Both the position numbers and the translations under genes were made by a program. The notes under the pieces were generated by a model. It worked only from the letters and a program-made list of their open reading frames with translations. It was not told the origin of the DNA and searched no databases. A stretch of 64,000 bases of DNA from Brevibacillus brevis NBRC 100599 (GTDB taxonomy: Bacteria; Bacillota; Bacilli; Brevibacillales; Brevibacillaceae), in the NCBI RefSeq assembly GCF_000010165.1, contig NC_012491.1, forward strand, positions 1,482,001 to 1,546,000, written 5' to 3'. Positions 53,080 to 63,006 of the stretch are shown here, piece after piece. Within the stretch, counting starts at the first letter, position 1. Every line of letters starts with the position of its first letter.

Positions 53080-53496
53080 ATGGCATTGCAATCCAAACAA
53101 ATTTTCGTCAATTTACCGGTGAAGGACCTCAACAAATCAATCGACTTTTTTACGGCGATCGGGTATGAATTTAACCCGCAATTTACGGATCAAAAGGCAG
53201 CATGCATGGTAATCGGCGAAAATATTTTTGCCATGCTGCTCGTCGAAGAGTTTTTCCAAACGTTTACGAAAAAAGAGCTGACGGATGCAACCAGAAGTAC
53301 CGAGGTCATTGTCGCGTTGTCTGCGGACAGTAGAGCGCAAGTCGATGAGATCGTAAACAAAGCATTTGCTGCGGGCGCAACTCCAGCGAAAGACCCGGTT
53401 GACCATGGCTTCATGTACGGCTGGAGCTTTCAAGATTTGGACGGCCATCTGTGGGAGTTCTTGCATATGGATCAAGGCGCTGTTCCACAGGAATAA
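53080..53496 (+). CDS. VOC-family (glyoxalase-like) protein
   Basis: A 138-residue VOC protein (QIFVNLPVKDLNKSIDFFTAIGYEF...SFQDLDGHLWEFLHMD), paralogous to the gene at 29214. GAGGAGG lies 8 nt before ATG 53080. The usual role is binding of small electrophiles or antibiotics; no specific ligand is evident. Closed by a strong terminator. Confidence 0.82.
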   Translation: MALQSKQIFVNLPVKDLNKSIDFFTAIGYEFNPQFTDQKAACMVIGENIFAMLLVEEFFQTFTKKELTDATRSTEVIVALSADSRAQVDEIVNKAFAAGATPAKDPVDHGFMYGWSFQDLDGHLWEFLHMDQGAVPQE

Positions 53497-53517
53497 TAGA
53501 CCAAGAAAACGAACTGA

Positions 53518-53567
53518 GGGCAAAAAGCACGGGATCGAAAAAAGATTCCAGCTTTTTGCCCTTTTTT
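53518..53567 (+). terminator. Intrinsic terminator
   Basis: GGGCAAAAAGC (53518-53528) and GCTTTTTGCCC (53551-53561) followed by TTTTTT. Confidence 0.9.
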
Positions 53568-53718
53568 CCATTCTATACTGGCACATCCCAAGTGGATTCC
53601 CGTCCGGGTCAAACAAAGGTCTGCACCCAAGCTTTTCTTCATACCATTTTGCAGACGCGCTTGGGTCCGTCACACGTATAAAAAACCCTTCCATGCCTTT
53701 TAACAGTGATTGAACCAT
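53562..53718 (-). pseudogene. Truncated VOC-family gene
   Basis: A reverse-strand frame starting at ATG 53718 (GGGAGATG upstream) encodes a typical VOC N-terminus (LLKGMEGFFIRVTDPSASAK, then WYEEKLGCRPLFDPDGNPLGMCQYRMEK). The similarity ends where the frame enters the terminator of the convergent VOC gene. The C-terminal two-thirds are missing; a gene remnant. Confidence 0.6.
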
Positions 53719-53818
53719 CTTTTCATCTCCCATTCGACCAAAAATCAATCACCTAACATTTTCGACGACGATGGTAGGAAAAACCTGGAATTCCCACACT
53801 TTCATTTTGACAATCACT

Positions 53819-53847
53819 CGTGACATTTCGCTAGCTAAGCGTTATCT
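53819..53847 (+). promoter_or_regulatory. Probable promoter of the ABC exporter operon
   Basis: GTGACA, 17 nt, TATCTT upstream of ATG 53879. The leader is short and I see no attenuator hairpin of the bmrB type. Confidence 0.45.
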
Positions 53848-53878
53848 TGTACGTAAAGAACACAGATGGGGTGAACGG

Positions 53879-55609
53879 ATGCGCTTCTACACAACCTACA
53901 TAAAAAAATACGGCGTAGTCGCCGGGATTTCCATGTTTTTCTTAGCTTTGGAGGCGGTATGTGATCTATTGCAGCCGACGATTCTGTCTCACATTATCGA
54001 TACGGGTATCGGAAACCGGGATATGGATTACGTGCTCAAGACAGGCGGGCTGATGCTGCTCGTTACGGCGTTGGGGGCAGTCGCGGCATCGATCCGCAAT
54101 GTGCTGGCGACATACGTGTCGCAAAACTTTGGTGCGCAGCTGCGCGCAGATTTGTTTTCCAAAGTGCAATCCTTACCCTTTGAAAACCTGAACAAGTTCG
54201 ATAGAGCCTCACTCGTGACACGTCTGACTAATGACGTCAATCAAGTGCAGATGTTTGTGAACGGCATGATGCGAATATTCGTCAAAGCGCCGTTGATGTG
54301 CATTGGCGGGTTGTTTATGGCAACCCAATTGAACGTGGATTTGGCTGTGATTCTCGCCATTGTCGTACCCATTGTGGGTCTGTTTATTTTCTTGAATATG
54401 AAAATCGGTTTTCCGTTCTTCCTGAAGGTACAGCAAGCACTCGACCGAGTGAACGGTGCGATGCGTGAGTATTTATCTGGGGTACGAGTCGTTAAGGCAT
54501 TCAATCGCTTTGATTTTGAGCGTGGCAAGTTTACACGGGCAAACGAAGAGCTGCAGTCCAAATCGGTCTCGGCTACGCGGGTGATGTCGATCTTCAGTCC
54601 AGCGATTATGCTGACGATGAATCTCGGAATTGTCGCGGTCCTCTGGCTTGGGGGGCTTGGCGTAGAACAAGGAAGCATCGAGGTCGGTCATATCATCGCG
54701 TTTACGAACTACATGACGCAAATCCTGTTTTCACTCATGATGATTTCCTTGGTATTTAACATGTTTGTGCGGGCCAAAGCATCGGCAGGACGCATCGGAG
54801 AAGTATTTGCGGAGGAAAACCAAATGAGCTGGAAGGAGGAGCAACCTCACGAGCTTCCAGGCAAAAAGGGACGCATCGACTTCGAAGAGGTCAGCTTCTC
54901 GTATGATGGAGAAGGCGGTCAGCCAGTACTCAAGCAGATTTCGTTTACTTGTCTGCCGGGGGAGACAGTCGGGATTATCGGGTCGACAGGCTCTGGAAAA
55001 AGCAGTTTGGTTGGTTTGATTCCACGGTTTTATGATGTAACGGAAGGCACGATTCGAGTAGATGGCATCGATGTACGCGATATCGAACCGAAGCGATTGC
55101 GCGAAAAAATGGCAATTGTGCCGCAAAAAACCATGCTGTTTACGGGCACGGTGATGGAAAACATTCGTTGGGGCAAGGCAGAGGCGACCCACGAGGAGGT
55201 CGAGCAAGCGGCACGTATGGCGCAGGCTCACGAGTTCATCTCCGCCACTCCTGAAGGCTATGAGACACGCGTAGGACAGGGAGGAGTCAATTTCTCTGGA
55301 GGACAGAAGCAGCGTATTTCCATAGCCAGGGCCTTGGTGAAAAAGCCGGAAATCCTCATTCTCGATGACAGTACAAGCGCGGTAGATGTGGCAACAGAAA
55401 GGAAGATTAAGGATGCGCTTCGAGCCTATGCGGCTGGTCTTACCTGCATTTTGATTGCACAGAGAATAACCTCCGTTATGGATGCGGACAAAATCATCGT
55501 GCTCGACAATGGTGAAGTTGCGGGCATCGGTACGCATGACGAATTGATGACCTCTTGTCAGGTCTATCAGGAAATCTTTCAGTCACAAATCGGCCGGGAG
55601 GTGAAGTAA
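53879..55609 (+). CDS. ABC exporter half-transporter (YheI/BmrC-like)
   Basis: A 576-residue protein: six-helix exporter domain (about 1-310), then an ATPase with Walker A GSTGSGKSS, signature NFSGGQKQR and Walker B ILILDDSTSAVD. The catalytic Glu after Walker B is Asp, as in BmrC-type subunits of heterodimeric multidrug exporters with one degenerate ATP site. ATG 53879 follows GGGGTG; the longer frame from 53771 includes the promoter. Pairs with the next gene (1-nt gap). Confidence 0.85.
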   Translation: MRFYTTYIKKYGVVAGISMFFLALEAVCDLLQPTILSHIIDTGIGNRDMDYVLKTGGLMLLVTALGAVAASIRNVLATYVSQNFGAQLRADLFSKVQSLPFENLNKFDRASLVTRLTNDVNQVQMFVNGMMRIFVKAPLMCIGGLFMATQLNVDLAVILAIVVPIVGLFIFLNMKIGFPFFLKVQQALDRVNGAMREYLSGVRVVKAFNRFDFERGKFTRANEELQSKSVSATRVMSIFSPAIMLTMNLGIVAVLWLGGLGVEQGSIEVGHIIAFTNYMTQILFSLMMISLVFNMFVRAKASAGRIGEVFAEENQMSWKEEQPHELPGKKGRIDFEEVSFSYDGEGGQPVLKQISFTCLPGETVGIIGSTGSGKSSLVGLIPRFYDVTEGTIRVDGIDVRDIEPKRLREKMAIVPQKTMLFTGTVMENIRWGKAEATHEEVEQAARMAQAHEFISATPEGYETRVGQGGVNFSGGQKQRISIARALVKKPEILILDDSTSAVDVATERKIKDALRAYAAGLTCILIAQRITSVMDADKIIVLDNGEVAGIGTHDELMTSCQVYQEIFQSQIGREVK

Positions 55610-55610
55610 G

Positions 55611-57455
55611 GTGAGTCAACAGAAGCAACAACAACCTGTCTTTTCACCGAGACCTGGCCGAGGCTTTGGACATGGTGCTGCCAGAGGTCCAGTAAGTAAG
55701 CCTAAAAATTTTTCGGGTACGCTAAAAAGACTCTGGTTAGCTTTTGGCAAAGAAAAGAAGCTGCTGCCGATCGTATTCGCCATTGTATTTGTCGATGCTC
55801 TACTCATGCTGTCTGCCCCTTATTTGATCGGAAAGTCGATTGATGCGATGACAGGTGGCGAGGAAGCTCTTAGCTTTTTGTCTATCCTCATTCTTGCTTT
55901 GCTCGGCTCGTATATCTTCGATGGGGCACTGACGTTTTTGCAAAGCTGGTTGATGGCAGGCATCTCGCAACGGATCGTCACGAACTTGAGGCAATCCCTT
56001 TTTGACAAGCTGCAAAAGCTGCCAATTGCTTATTTCGATTCGCGGACGCACGGGGAGTTGATGAGCAGGCTCACAAATGATATCGACAACGTCAGCAGCT
56101 CCATTTCCCAATCGACAACGCAATTGATGTCAGGGGGGATCGTGATCCTCGGTTCGCTGGTGATGATGCTCGTCCTGTCTCCGATCCTGACACTTGCATG
56201 CCTGATCACGGTGCCACTCGTTTTTCTGCTCACACGAACAATTGCCAAACGAACGAGCGTACTGTTCAAAAATCAGCAGATGGAGCTAGGTAAGCTAAAT
56301 GGACACATTGAAGAGACGATTTCAGGCATTCAGGTGGTGCAGGCCTTCAATTATGAGCAAAAAGCCATTGAGGACTTTACGACGATCAATGACCGGCTCA
56401 GCAAGATCGGGATGAAGGCACAAGTCTGGACGGGCTTTCTCATGCCGATCATGAACGTGATTAACAACCTCGGCTTTGCCATGGTGGCGATTGTCGGAGG
56501 TGTTCTCGCTGTCAAAGGATTGATCACAGTCGGTGTGATTGCGAGCTTTCTCAGTTATTCCCGCCAGTTTGTCCGTCCGCTGAACGACCTCGCCAACATT
56601 TTCAATGTGCTTCAATCCGGTGTTGCTGGGGCGGAGCGGGTGTTTGAGGTGTTGGATGAACAAGAGGAGCCAGTGGATTCTCCGGGTGCCACTGTGCTCG
56701 CACAGCCTAAGGGTCACGTTGTTTTCGATCAGGTTAGCTTTGGCTATCGTCCAGATCAACTGATTTTGAAAAATATCAGCTTCGAGGCACAGGCGGGGAG
56801 TACCATCGCGTTAGTCGGACCGACGGGTGCAGGCAAGACCACCATTGTGAATTTGCTCACGCGGTTTTACGATGTGACCTCGGGTACGATTTATTTGGAC
56901 GGAAAAGACATTCGAGAGTATTCGCGGGACAGCTTGCGGCGCAGCTTTGGCTTTGTTTTGCAGGATACGTACTTGTTCTCTGGTACGATCAAGGAAAATA
57001 TTATGTACGGCAAGCCAGATGCGACAGATACGGAGGTAGTAGCCGCTGCGAAAATGGCAAATGCAGATGTGTTCATCAATCGGCTTCCGATGCGTTATGA
57101 CACGATGCTGACGGAAAATGGGGGCAACCTGAGTCAGGGACAACGCCAGCTTTTGGCGATTGCCCGCGTCATACTCGCCAAGCCCTCGCTGCTCATACTC
57201 GATGAGGCAACAAGCAGCATCGACACACGGACAGAGCTGAATATCCAGGATGCGCTCCTCACCATTATGGATGGGCGTACGAGCTTTGTGATTGCACACA
57301 GGCTTAATACCATTCGGGATGCCGACACGATTATGGTCGTGGATCGGGGAGAGATCGTGGAAAAAGGCAGTCACGATGAACTTATTGAGCAAAAAGGTAC
57401 CTACTATCAATTGTTTTACAACCAGTTTAAAAATCTGGAGGCTGCTGGGGAATAA
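55611..57455 (+). CDS. ABC exporter half-transporter (YheH/BmrD-like)
   Basis: A 614-residue partner: a Gly/Arg-rich N-terminal tail (about 1-40), six-helix domain, then Walker A GPTGAGKTT, signature NLSQGQRQL and Walker B LLILDEATSSID with the canonical Glu. Together with the upstream subunit it should form a heterodimeric multidrug or peptide exporter. Start GTG 55611 with GAGGTG upstream inside the previous gene. Confidence 0.86.
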   Translation: MSQQKQQQPVFSPRPGRGFGHGAARGPVSKPKNFSGTLKRLWLAFGKEKKLLPIVFAIVFVDALLMLSAPYLIGKSIDAMTGGEEALSFLSILILALLGSYIFDGALTFLQSWLMAGISQRIVTNLRQSLFDKLQKLPIAYFDSRTHGELMSRLTNDIDNVSSSISQSTTQLMSGGIVILGSLVMMLVLSPILTLACLITVPLVFLLTRTIAKRTSVLFKNQQMELGKLNGHIEETISGIQVVQAFNYEQKAIEDFTTINDRLSKIGMKAQVWTGFLMPIMNVINNLGFAMVAIVGGVLAVKGLITVGVIASFLSYSRQFVRPLNDLANIFNVLQSGVAGAERVFEVLDEQEEPVDSPGATVLAQPKGHVVFDQVSFGYRPDQLILKNISFEAQAGSTIALVGPTGAGKTTIVNLLTRFYDVTSGTIYLDGKDIREYSRDSLRRSFGFVLQDTYLFSGTIKENIMYGKPDATDTEVVAAAKMANADVFINRLPMRYDTMLTENGGNLSQGQRQLLAIARVILAKPSLLILDEATSSIDTRTELNIQDALLTIMDGRTSFVIAHRLNTIRDADTIMVVDRGEIVEKGSHDELIEQKGTYYQLFYNQFKNLEAAGE

Positions 57456-57458
57456 CAG

Positions 57459-57506
57459 AGCACCCCGTCCAAACACGGAAATGACGTGGAGGGCGGGGTG
57501 CTTTTT
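57459..57506. terminator. Terminator between convergent operons
   Basis: AGCACCCCG (57459-57467) ... CGGGGTGCT (57494-57502) then TTTT. Confidence 0.82.
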
Positions 57507-57511
57507 AATAG

Positions 57512-58252
57512 TTAGGATGATGCTGGTTTGCTGGCGGCGATCAACAAGAAGATCGGCCGACGGATTTCGTCTCGCATCCCGGGTATATCCAGCATTTCCT
57601 CAGGAGGACCAGGCTCAGCGACTTTTGTAAGGTAAAATCCGGCAGCAAGGAGATCGTTCATATAGCTTGAAAACGTTCGGTGATACTTGACGACTTCATG
57701 ATCCAGAAAGTTGGTTTGTCGGATGCCTTCCTGCTGATAGTTGTCCACTGGCCAATGCAACCGTTCGCCCCCGGGTCCGTAATGCCAGTCCTGTCCAGCC
57801 AGAGCAGTGAAGACGGGATGCTCCACGGAGAAAACGAAGGAACCTCCAGGAGCAAGACAGTGATAAATACGTTGGCAAAGCAAGTCAAAGCGCTCCACAT
57901 AATGGATGGCCAAGGAGCTGATGACGACGTCGAATTCCTCTGGAGTAAAATCAATGTCTTCAATCGGAAGACGCAGATACTCGATGGCGGGATCAGTTGT
58001 CGTCTCTTTGGCACGCGCCAGCATTTTTTCGGAAAGGTCCACACCCACAACAGAGCGGGCCTGCTGCTCACGCGCATATCGGCAATGCCAGCCGAAGCCG
58101 CAGCCTAGGTCGAGCACTTTTTTCTCGCGAAGGGAAGGCAGTAGCTCTCGAAACGCGTGCCATTCTCCCGCGGCGTTCAGTCCCTCAACCGAACGGGCCA
58201 TTTGACTGTAGGTGGTGAAGAAACTTGGCTCATCGTATTTGTTCTGTTTCAT
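57512..58252 (-). CDS. Class I SAM-dependent methyltransferase
   Basis: A 246-residue methyltransferase: motif I KVLDLGCGFGWHCRYA, motif II VVGVDLSEKML, then FDVVISSLAIHYVERFD and a LAPGGSFVFSVEHPVF motif. Substrate unknown. ATG 58252 has AGGAGG 10 nt upstream and overlaps the MBL gene's stop by 4 nt, so the pair is translationally coupled; the longer frame from 58345 lies in the MBL gene. Confidence 0.85.
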   Translation of the reverse strand: MKQNKYDEPSFFTTYSQMARSVEGLNAAGEWHAFRELLPSLREKKVLDLGCGFGWHCRYAREQQARSVVGVDLSEKMLARAKETTTDPAIEYLRLPIEDIDFTPEEFDVVISSLAIHYVERFDLLCQRIYHCLAPGGSFVFSVEHPVFTALAGQDWHYGPGGERLHWPVDNYQQEGIRQTNFLDHEVVKYHRTFSSYMNDLLAAGFYLTKVAEPGPPEEMLDIPGMRDEIRRPIFLLIAASKPASS

Positions 58253-59007
58253 CCGTTTAAAACCTCCTGGGTCGGGTCGTAGGCTTGGAGTAGTTCCCGC
58301 AGCGCTTTCTTGACGTCCCCCTGAAACGATCCACCGTGATAGCAAATCAACTGCTCGATGTCATAATCGAGCAAACGGCGGACAGAGCGAATCGCTTCCT
58401 GCATATCCAGCGTATAGGACGGATTGGCGATTTCGAGTCTACCGTTTTCGATGACAACAGCATCACCAGCAATCAGTGTTTTGCTTGCGATCAAATACAA
58501 TGAAATATGTCCCGGCATATGTCCAGGTGTATGAATGATCTCGATGCCGCCGCACAAAGGCAGGCGTTCGTGATTCGTTACGGTTCGATCAACCGCACAG
58601 GGCTCGATGGACCGCAAAAAGCGAATAAATTCCTCAGCGTGCTGCTTTTCACCCGACGCCAGATGGTCCAGTGTTGCTTGCGCCTGTTCCAATCGCAAAG
58701 ATGTCTTTTGTCCAGCGATGTACGGTGCTTCGGATTCGTAGGCGATGATTTCGAGGTGGGGATAGGTTCTTTTTAACGCTGCCAAAGAACCGATGTGATC
58801 CATATCGTGATGCGTCACAATGACCTTCGTAAGGTCGTCGAGCGTAAGCTGTTGCTTGTGTGCGGCCTCCTGAAGCAGTGGCAAAAAGTCCGGATAACCA
58901 CAGTCCACAAGAATCAGTTCATGCTCATCTTGCAGCAGCACAGGGGTAATGACCTGTGCAGATCCATTGTACATAAACGAAATGGCGAGAAAGTGAATCT
59001 GGTTCAT
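58249..59007 (-). CDS. Metallo-beta-lactamase-fold hydrolase
   Basis: A 252-residue MBL-fold protein: VTHHDMDHIGSL (the HxHxDH motif is HHDMDH), then HTPGHMPGHISLY and AGDAVV, giving a full binuclear zinc site. Best compared with YflN/lactonase-like MBL hydrolases. RBS CAGGAGGG precedes ATG 59007. First gene of a two-gene operon with the methyltransferase. Confidence 0.85.
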   Translation of the reverse strand: MNQIHFLAISFMYNGSAQVITPVLLQDEHELILVDCGYPDFLPLLQEAAHKQQLTLDDLTKVIVTHHDMDHIGSLAALKRTYPHLEIIAYESEAPYIAGQKTSLRLEQAQATLDHLASGEKQHAEEFIRFLRSIEPCAVDRTVTNHERLPLCGGIEIIHTPGHMPGHISLYLIASKTLIAGDAVVIENGRLEIANPSYTLDMQEAIRSVRRLLDYDIEQLICYHGGSFQGDVKKALRELLQAYDPTQEVLNG

Positions 59008-59090
59008 ACGTTGTCCCTCCTGACTGACTCATCTTAAAAAGGAGTGTAACGCAAGAGTAGAGCAGACACACGGTCGACCTTTTCTCTGTC

Positions 59091-59357
59091 TCATTTATGT
59101 CCACGAATAATGCGCCGAATACTGTGTTCGGTCAAGTAATGTTTCTGGGCGAGCATTTTGACAGAAGCCCCTTCGCGATAGGCTTGCCAAATCGCTTGAT
59201 TACGCTCGCTTAACCATTGCTTTGTGTCTGTGGATGCGCCCCATTGTCGTTTGTTTTCGTGGTGGATCGGGATGTACAAGTAACTTCCTTGTACGTAATG
59301 CTGAATTTGCCGCAGTAGATCGCCTGGCAATAGGTCTTGTGCATTTTTGTATTTCAT
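59091..59357 (-). CDS. CD3324-like HTH protein
   Basis: An 88-residue protein: MKYKNAQDLLPGDLLRQIQHY at the N-terminus and a C-terminal HTH (IWQAYREGASVKMLAQKHYLTEHSIRRIIR). It matches the small CD3324/Mor-like family of Firmicutes, probable DNA-binding proteins of unknown role. RBS AGGAGC 8 nt before ATG. Confidence 0.75.
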   Translation of the reverse strand: MKYKNAQDLLPGDLLRQIQHYVQGSYLYIPIHHENKRQWGASTDTKQWLSERNQAIWQAYREGASVKMLAQKHYLTEHSIRRIIRGHK

Positions 59358-59642
59358 GTGCTTTGCTCCTGTCTATATAGCGTGATGTGCGTATATAGAT
59401 GAGCAAAGAGATCCTCAACTCAATATGGGAAAGGCTCTGAACCAAGAGAAAGAAGAACTCTTTGCTCAGAGCCGCATTCGGCTCTTCGTACATAAGGGTC
59501 TCGCATTTGAATCATCTCCCTTCTAGTCTCTATAGTAGTGAGAAAGGGAAGCTCCTTCAATAAACAACTTTTCCTCGATTACAAAAGAAAGGGTAAGATG
59601 AGAGGGATGCATAATTGTTTTTGGGATGGAGATGAGAAATAA

Positions 59643-59858
59643 ATGAGTCTTGGCGGCTTTCAAAGCGGCTTTTCCGCTCGCAAGGTATCACGTTCGGAAG
59701 TGCGGTGGGGACAGTTTTTAATATGCAATCACGGGTGTGAGGAAGTCATCCAATTGATTTCGCATGTATCTGGTGAAGTCGAATTTGAGCTATGCAAAAT
59801 TGAGGCAGAGCGCATGGCGCACGTTCTGTTAGAAGCTTCGAAAGCAGAGCGCTTATGA
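59643..59858 (+). CDS. Small hypothetical protein
   Basis: A 71-residue soluble protein with two Cys and no recognised domain. GGAGATGAG precedes ATG 59643. It ends 86 nt before the prohibitin-like gene. Coding status rests mainly on the RBS and position. Confidence 0.5.
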   Translation: MSLGGFQSGFSARKVSRSEVRWGQFLICNHGCEEVIQLISHVSGEVEFELCKIEAERMAHVLLEASKAERL

Positions 59859-59944
59859 CATGTACTTTTCATAAATTTCTTGAAACTTATAGCCCCCTCT
59901 CTCGTATACATGAATGAGCATGTATAGATAGAGGGAGGACGAGT

Positions 59945-60775
59945 ATGAGCGACAAAAATGTTGTAAAAATGAGTCCCTTTCAAGCAGGAGGAAAGCTGAT
60001 CGCAACGATTGTGATACTGGTTGCGTTGGTCTTGCTTGGCACGCAATCTTTTACGATTATTTCCGCAGGGCATAGTGGGGTTGTGCTGCAACTGGGAGCG
60101 GTACAGCCAAAAGTGTTACAAGAAGGCATGCATTTTAAAATTCCGTTCATTCAAACGGTGGTGCCGATGGAAGTGCGGGTGCAAAAATCAGAAATGAGCC
60201 AGACTTCTGCTTCACGTGACCTGCAAACCGTCTCTACGACAATTGCTGTTAACCATCATTTGGATGCAGAAAATGTCAATAAACTGTATCAGCAAGTGGG
60301 ATTGGAGTACAATAGCCGAATTGTTGATCCTGCCATTGCCGAATCATTTAAAGCCGTGACTGCTCAATACACAGCAGAAGAACTGGTATCCAAGCGTTCT
60401 GAGGTCAGCCAAAAGGTAAAAGAAGTCTTGCATAAAAAGCTGTCGAATTATAACATCATCCTCGACGAAATCAATATTCGCGAGTTTACTTTCAGTGATG
60501 AATTCAACCGCGCCATTGAATCCAAGCAGGTGGCCGAGCAGCAAGCGCTCAAATCGAAGCTGGATTTGGAGCGGATCAAGATCGAGAAAGAGCAAGAAAT
60601 CACAAGAGCAGAAGCACAGGCACAAGCACTGCGTCTGCAAAAGCAAGAGGTTACGCCAGAGCTGATTCAGCTCAGACAGATTGAGGCGCAACTCGAAGCG
60701 ATACGCAAATGGGATGGAAAGCTGCCGAGCGTAACGGGTGGAGCTACTCCGTTTATCAACGTGGGTACTAAGTAA
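59945..60775 (+). CDS. Prohibitin-like SPFH-domain membrane protein
   Basis: A 276-residue protein: one N-terminal membrane helix (about 18-40), an SPFH/Band-7 domain (GHSGVVLQLGAVQPKVLQEGMHFKIPF...; TISTTIAVNHHLD-like core) and a C-terminal coiled coil (QVAEQQALKSKLDLERIKIEKEQEI...). Prohibitin/flotillin relatives form membrane scaffolds. RBS GGGAGGACG precedes ATG 59945. Confidence 0.87.
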   Translation: MSDKNVVKMSPFQAGGKLIATIVILVALVLLGTQSFTIISAGHSGVVLQLGAVQPKVLQEGMHFKIPFIQTVVPMEVRVQKSEMSQTSASRDLQTVSTTIAVNHHLDAENVNKLYQQVGLEYNSRIVDPAIAESFKAVTAQYTAEELVSKRSEVSQKVKEVLHKKLSNYNIILDEINIREFTFSDEFNRAIESKQVAEQQALKSKLDLERIKIEKEQEITRAEAQAQALRLQKQEVTPELIQLRQIEAQLEAIRKWDGKLPSVTGGATPFINVGTK

Positions 60776-60786
60776 CCAACTAAATA

Positions 60787-60822
60787 AACAAAGCCACTCC
60801 CTTGAAGAGGAGTGGCTTTGTT
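60787..60822. terminator. Bidirectional terminator
   Basis: AACAAAGCCACTCC (60787-60800) / GGAGTGGCTTTGTT (60809-60822) between the prohibitin-like gene and ahpF. Confidence 0.88.
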
Positions 60823-60824
60823 AT

Positions 60825-62354
60825 TTAGTTGCGGATGAGATAATCGAAAGCTCCCAAAGCCGCAGTAGCTCCAGATCCCATCGAAATGATGATCTGTTTA
60901 TAAGCACTGTTCGTGCAATCACCCGCAGCAAAAACACCAGGGATGTTTGTAGAACCATGGCTGTCTACTACGATTTCACCAAAGCGAGTGCGCTCAATCG
61001 TTTCGCCCAACCAATCTGTATTTGGTACCAGACCGATCTGTACAAACACACCTTGCAATTCAATGTGCTTGGTTTCACCTGTCTCACGCTCGATGTAAGA
61101 AATGCCGTTTACTTTATCTGTACCCGTAATTTCTTTGGTTTGAACGTTTTTGAGTACAGTGACATTTGGCAGACTGTAAAGACGATCTTGCAATACTGCG
61201 TCAGCTTTCAGTTCTGGCGAGAATTCCAGAACGGTTACATGCTTCACAATACCTGCGAGATCAATCGCTGCTTCCACACCTGAATTACCGCCGCCAACAA
61301 CTGCGACATCTTTGCCTATGAACAAAGGACCATCGCAGTGAGGGCAATAAGCTACACCCTTGTTCTTGAACTCTGCTTCACCTGGTACACCCAGATTCCG
61401 CCAACGAGCACCTGTCGACAAGATGACTGTCTTACTCTTCAGAACAGCGCCGTTTTCGAGTTCGACTTCGATCAGATCCTTCTTCTCCAAACGCTTGGCA
61501 CGTTGCAGCTTCATGACATCAATGCCATACTCTTTTACTTGCTTTTCCAAGTTGGCTGCGAGCTGAGGACCTTCAATGTATTTCACACTGATGAAGTTCT
61601 CAATGCCCAATGTGTCATTGACTTGACCGCCAAGGCGTTCAGCAACGAGACCAGTACGAATCCCTTTACGTGCTGCATAAATCGCCGCACTAGCACCTGC
61701 TGGGCCACCGCCAACAACAAGTACATCATAGGGGTCTTTATTGTCAAACTCGGATGCGTCCGGAGCAGAACCCAGCTTGGCAAGAATTTCTTCCACGGTC
61801 ATACGGCCGCTTTCGAAAAATTCACCGTTGAGGAAAACGCTTGGCACAGCCATCACGTTTTTGCTCTCTACCTCGTCCTTGAATACGGCACCGTCAATCA
61901 TTGTATGAGTAATACCAGGATTGAAGATACTCATCAAGTTCAGAGCTTGGACAACATCTGGACAATTGTGGCAACTCAAGCTGATGTAAGATTCGAACTT
62001 ATATTCACCACGAAGGTCTTTGATTTGATCAATGACACTTTGCTCGACCTTTGGAGCTCTTCCGCTAACCTGCAAGAGAGCCAATACCAAGGAAGTAAAT
62101 TCGTGACCCAGCGGAGTACCGGCAAAAACAACGCCAGTATCTTCGCCGACACGGTTTACGCTAAAGCTAGGTGTGCGAGTGAGTTCTGCTTTCTCCACAC
62201 TGATCTTCAAAGACATGCTGGCTAGCTCATCAATCAGTGCAAGCATCTCTGAGGATGCCTCATCCGTGCCTGCACTGACTTTGAGTACAATATCGCCTTC
62301 CAAGAGCTCGAGATATTGTTCTAGTTGCGCTTTGATTTCTTGGTCAAGGGCCAT
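60825..62354 (-). CDS. ahpF: Alkyl hydroperoxide reductase subunit F
   Basis: A 509-residue flavoprotein: an N-terminal tandem thioredoxin-like domain with CHNC ([11 protein letters not shown]), FAD site [17 protein letters not shown], the active disulfide CPHCDGP, and NAD site [16 protein letters not shown]. It reduces AhpC with NADH. AAGGTGTGA precedes ATG 62354; 13-nt gap to ahpC, one operon under the PerR-type promoter. Confidence 0.94.
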   Translation of the reverse strand: MALDQEIKAQLEQYLELLEGDIVLKVSAGTDEASSEMLALIDELASMSLKISVEKAELTRTPSFSVNRVGEDTGVVFAGTPLGHEFTSLVLALLQVSGRAPKVEQSVIDQIKDLRGEYKFESYISLSCHNCPDVVQALNLMSIFNPGITHTMIDGAVFKDEVESKNVMAVPSVFLNGEFFESGRMTVEEILAKLGSAPDASEFDNKDPYDVLVVGGGPAGASAAIYAARKGIRTGLVAERLGGQVNDTLGIENFISVKYIEGPQLAANLEKQVKEYGIDVMKLQRAKRLEKKDLIEVELENGAVLKSKTVILSTGARWRNLGVPGEAEFKNKGVAYCPHCDGPLFIGKDVAVVGGGNSGVEAAIDLAGIVKHVTVLEFSPELKADAVLQDRLYSLPNVTVLKNVQTKEITGTDKVNGISYIERETGETKHIELQGVFVQIGLVPNTDWLGETIERTRFGEIVVDSHGSTNIPGVFAAGDCTNSAYKQIIISMGSGATAALGAFDYLIRN

Positions 62355-62367
62355 TTTATATCACACC

Positions 62368-62931
62368 TTAGATTTTGCCTACGAGATCAAGGCTTGGTTT
62401 CAGTGTTTTGCCACCTTCTTGCCATTTAGCTGGGCAAACTTCACCTGGATTGTTGCGAACATATTGTGCTGCTTTGATTTTGTTGATCAGAGCACTTGCA
62501 TCACGGCCAATGCCACCTGCAGTAATCTCAACAGCTTGGATGACACCGTCTGGGTCGATGATGAATGTACCGCGATCTGCCAGACCTTCAGCTTCGATCA
62601 ATACGTCGAAGTTGCGGGAGATCACATGGGAAGGGTCACCGATCATGATGTATTCTACTTTGCTGATTGCTTCAGAGCTTGCGTGCCATGCTTTATGAGT
62701 GAAGTGAGTATCTGTAGAAACGGAGTATACTTCAACACCGAGTTCTTTCAAAGTTGCATATTGGTTTTGCAGATCTTCGAGTTCAGTAGGGCAAACGAAA
62801 GTGAAGTCTGCTGGGTAGAAGCAAACTACGCTCCATTGACCTTTGAAGTTTGCTTCAGTTACTTCGAGAAATTTACCTTTTTGGAATGCTTGTGCTTTAA
62901 AAGGCAATACTTCAGTTCCGATGAGTGACAT
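62368..62931 (-). CDS. ahpC: Alkyl hydroperoxide reductase subunit C (peroxiredoxin)
   Basis: A 187-residue typical 2-Cys peroxiredoxin: peroxidatic Cys in [12 protein letters not shown], resolving Cys in GEVCPAKWQ near the C-terminus, and [11 protein letters not shown]. It reduces H2O2 and organic peroxides using AhpF. AAAGGAGC precedes ATG 62931. Confidence 0.95.
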   Translation of the reverse strand: MSLIGTEVLPFKAQAFQKGKFLEVTEANFKGQWSVVCFYPADFTFVCPTELEDLQNQYATLKELGVEVYSVSTDTHFTHKAWHASSEAISKVEYIMIGDPSHVISRNFDVLIEAEGLADRGTFIIDPDGVIQAVEITAGGIGRDASALINKIKAAQYVRNNPGEVCPAKWQEGGKTLKPSLDLVGKI

Positions 62932-63006
62932 AGTGTTAGCTCCTTTATATGTTTTTTGTATAGTACATATTCAGGACATGCGTAACGAGGCATGCTTGAA
63001 TATAAT

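Noticed and set aside
53568..53748. Full 203-residue VOC protein on the reverse strand
   Set aside because: The part beyond residue about 55 is antisense to the intact VOC gene and unlike the family; only the N-terminal remnant is kept.
54731..55537. 268-residue reverse ORF inside the YheI-like gene
   Set aside because: Antisense shadow of the ATPase domain.
61338..62225. 295-residue plus-strand ORF inside ahpF
   Set aside because: Antisense of a strongly conserved gene, no RBS, composition typical of a shadow frame.
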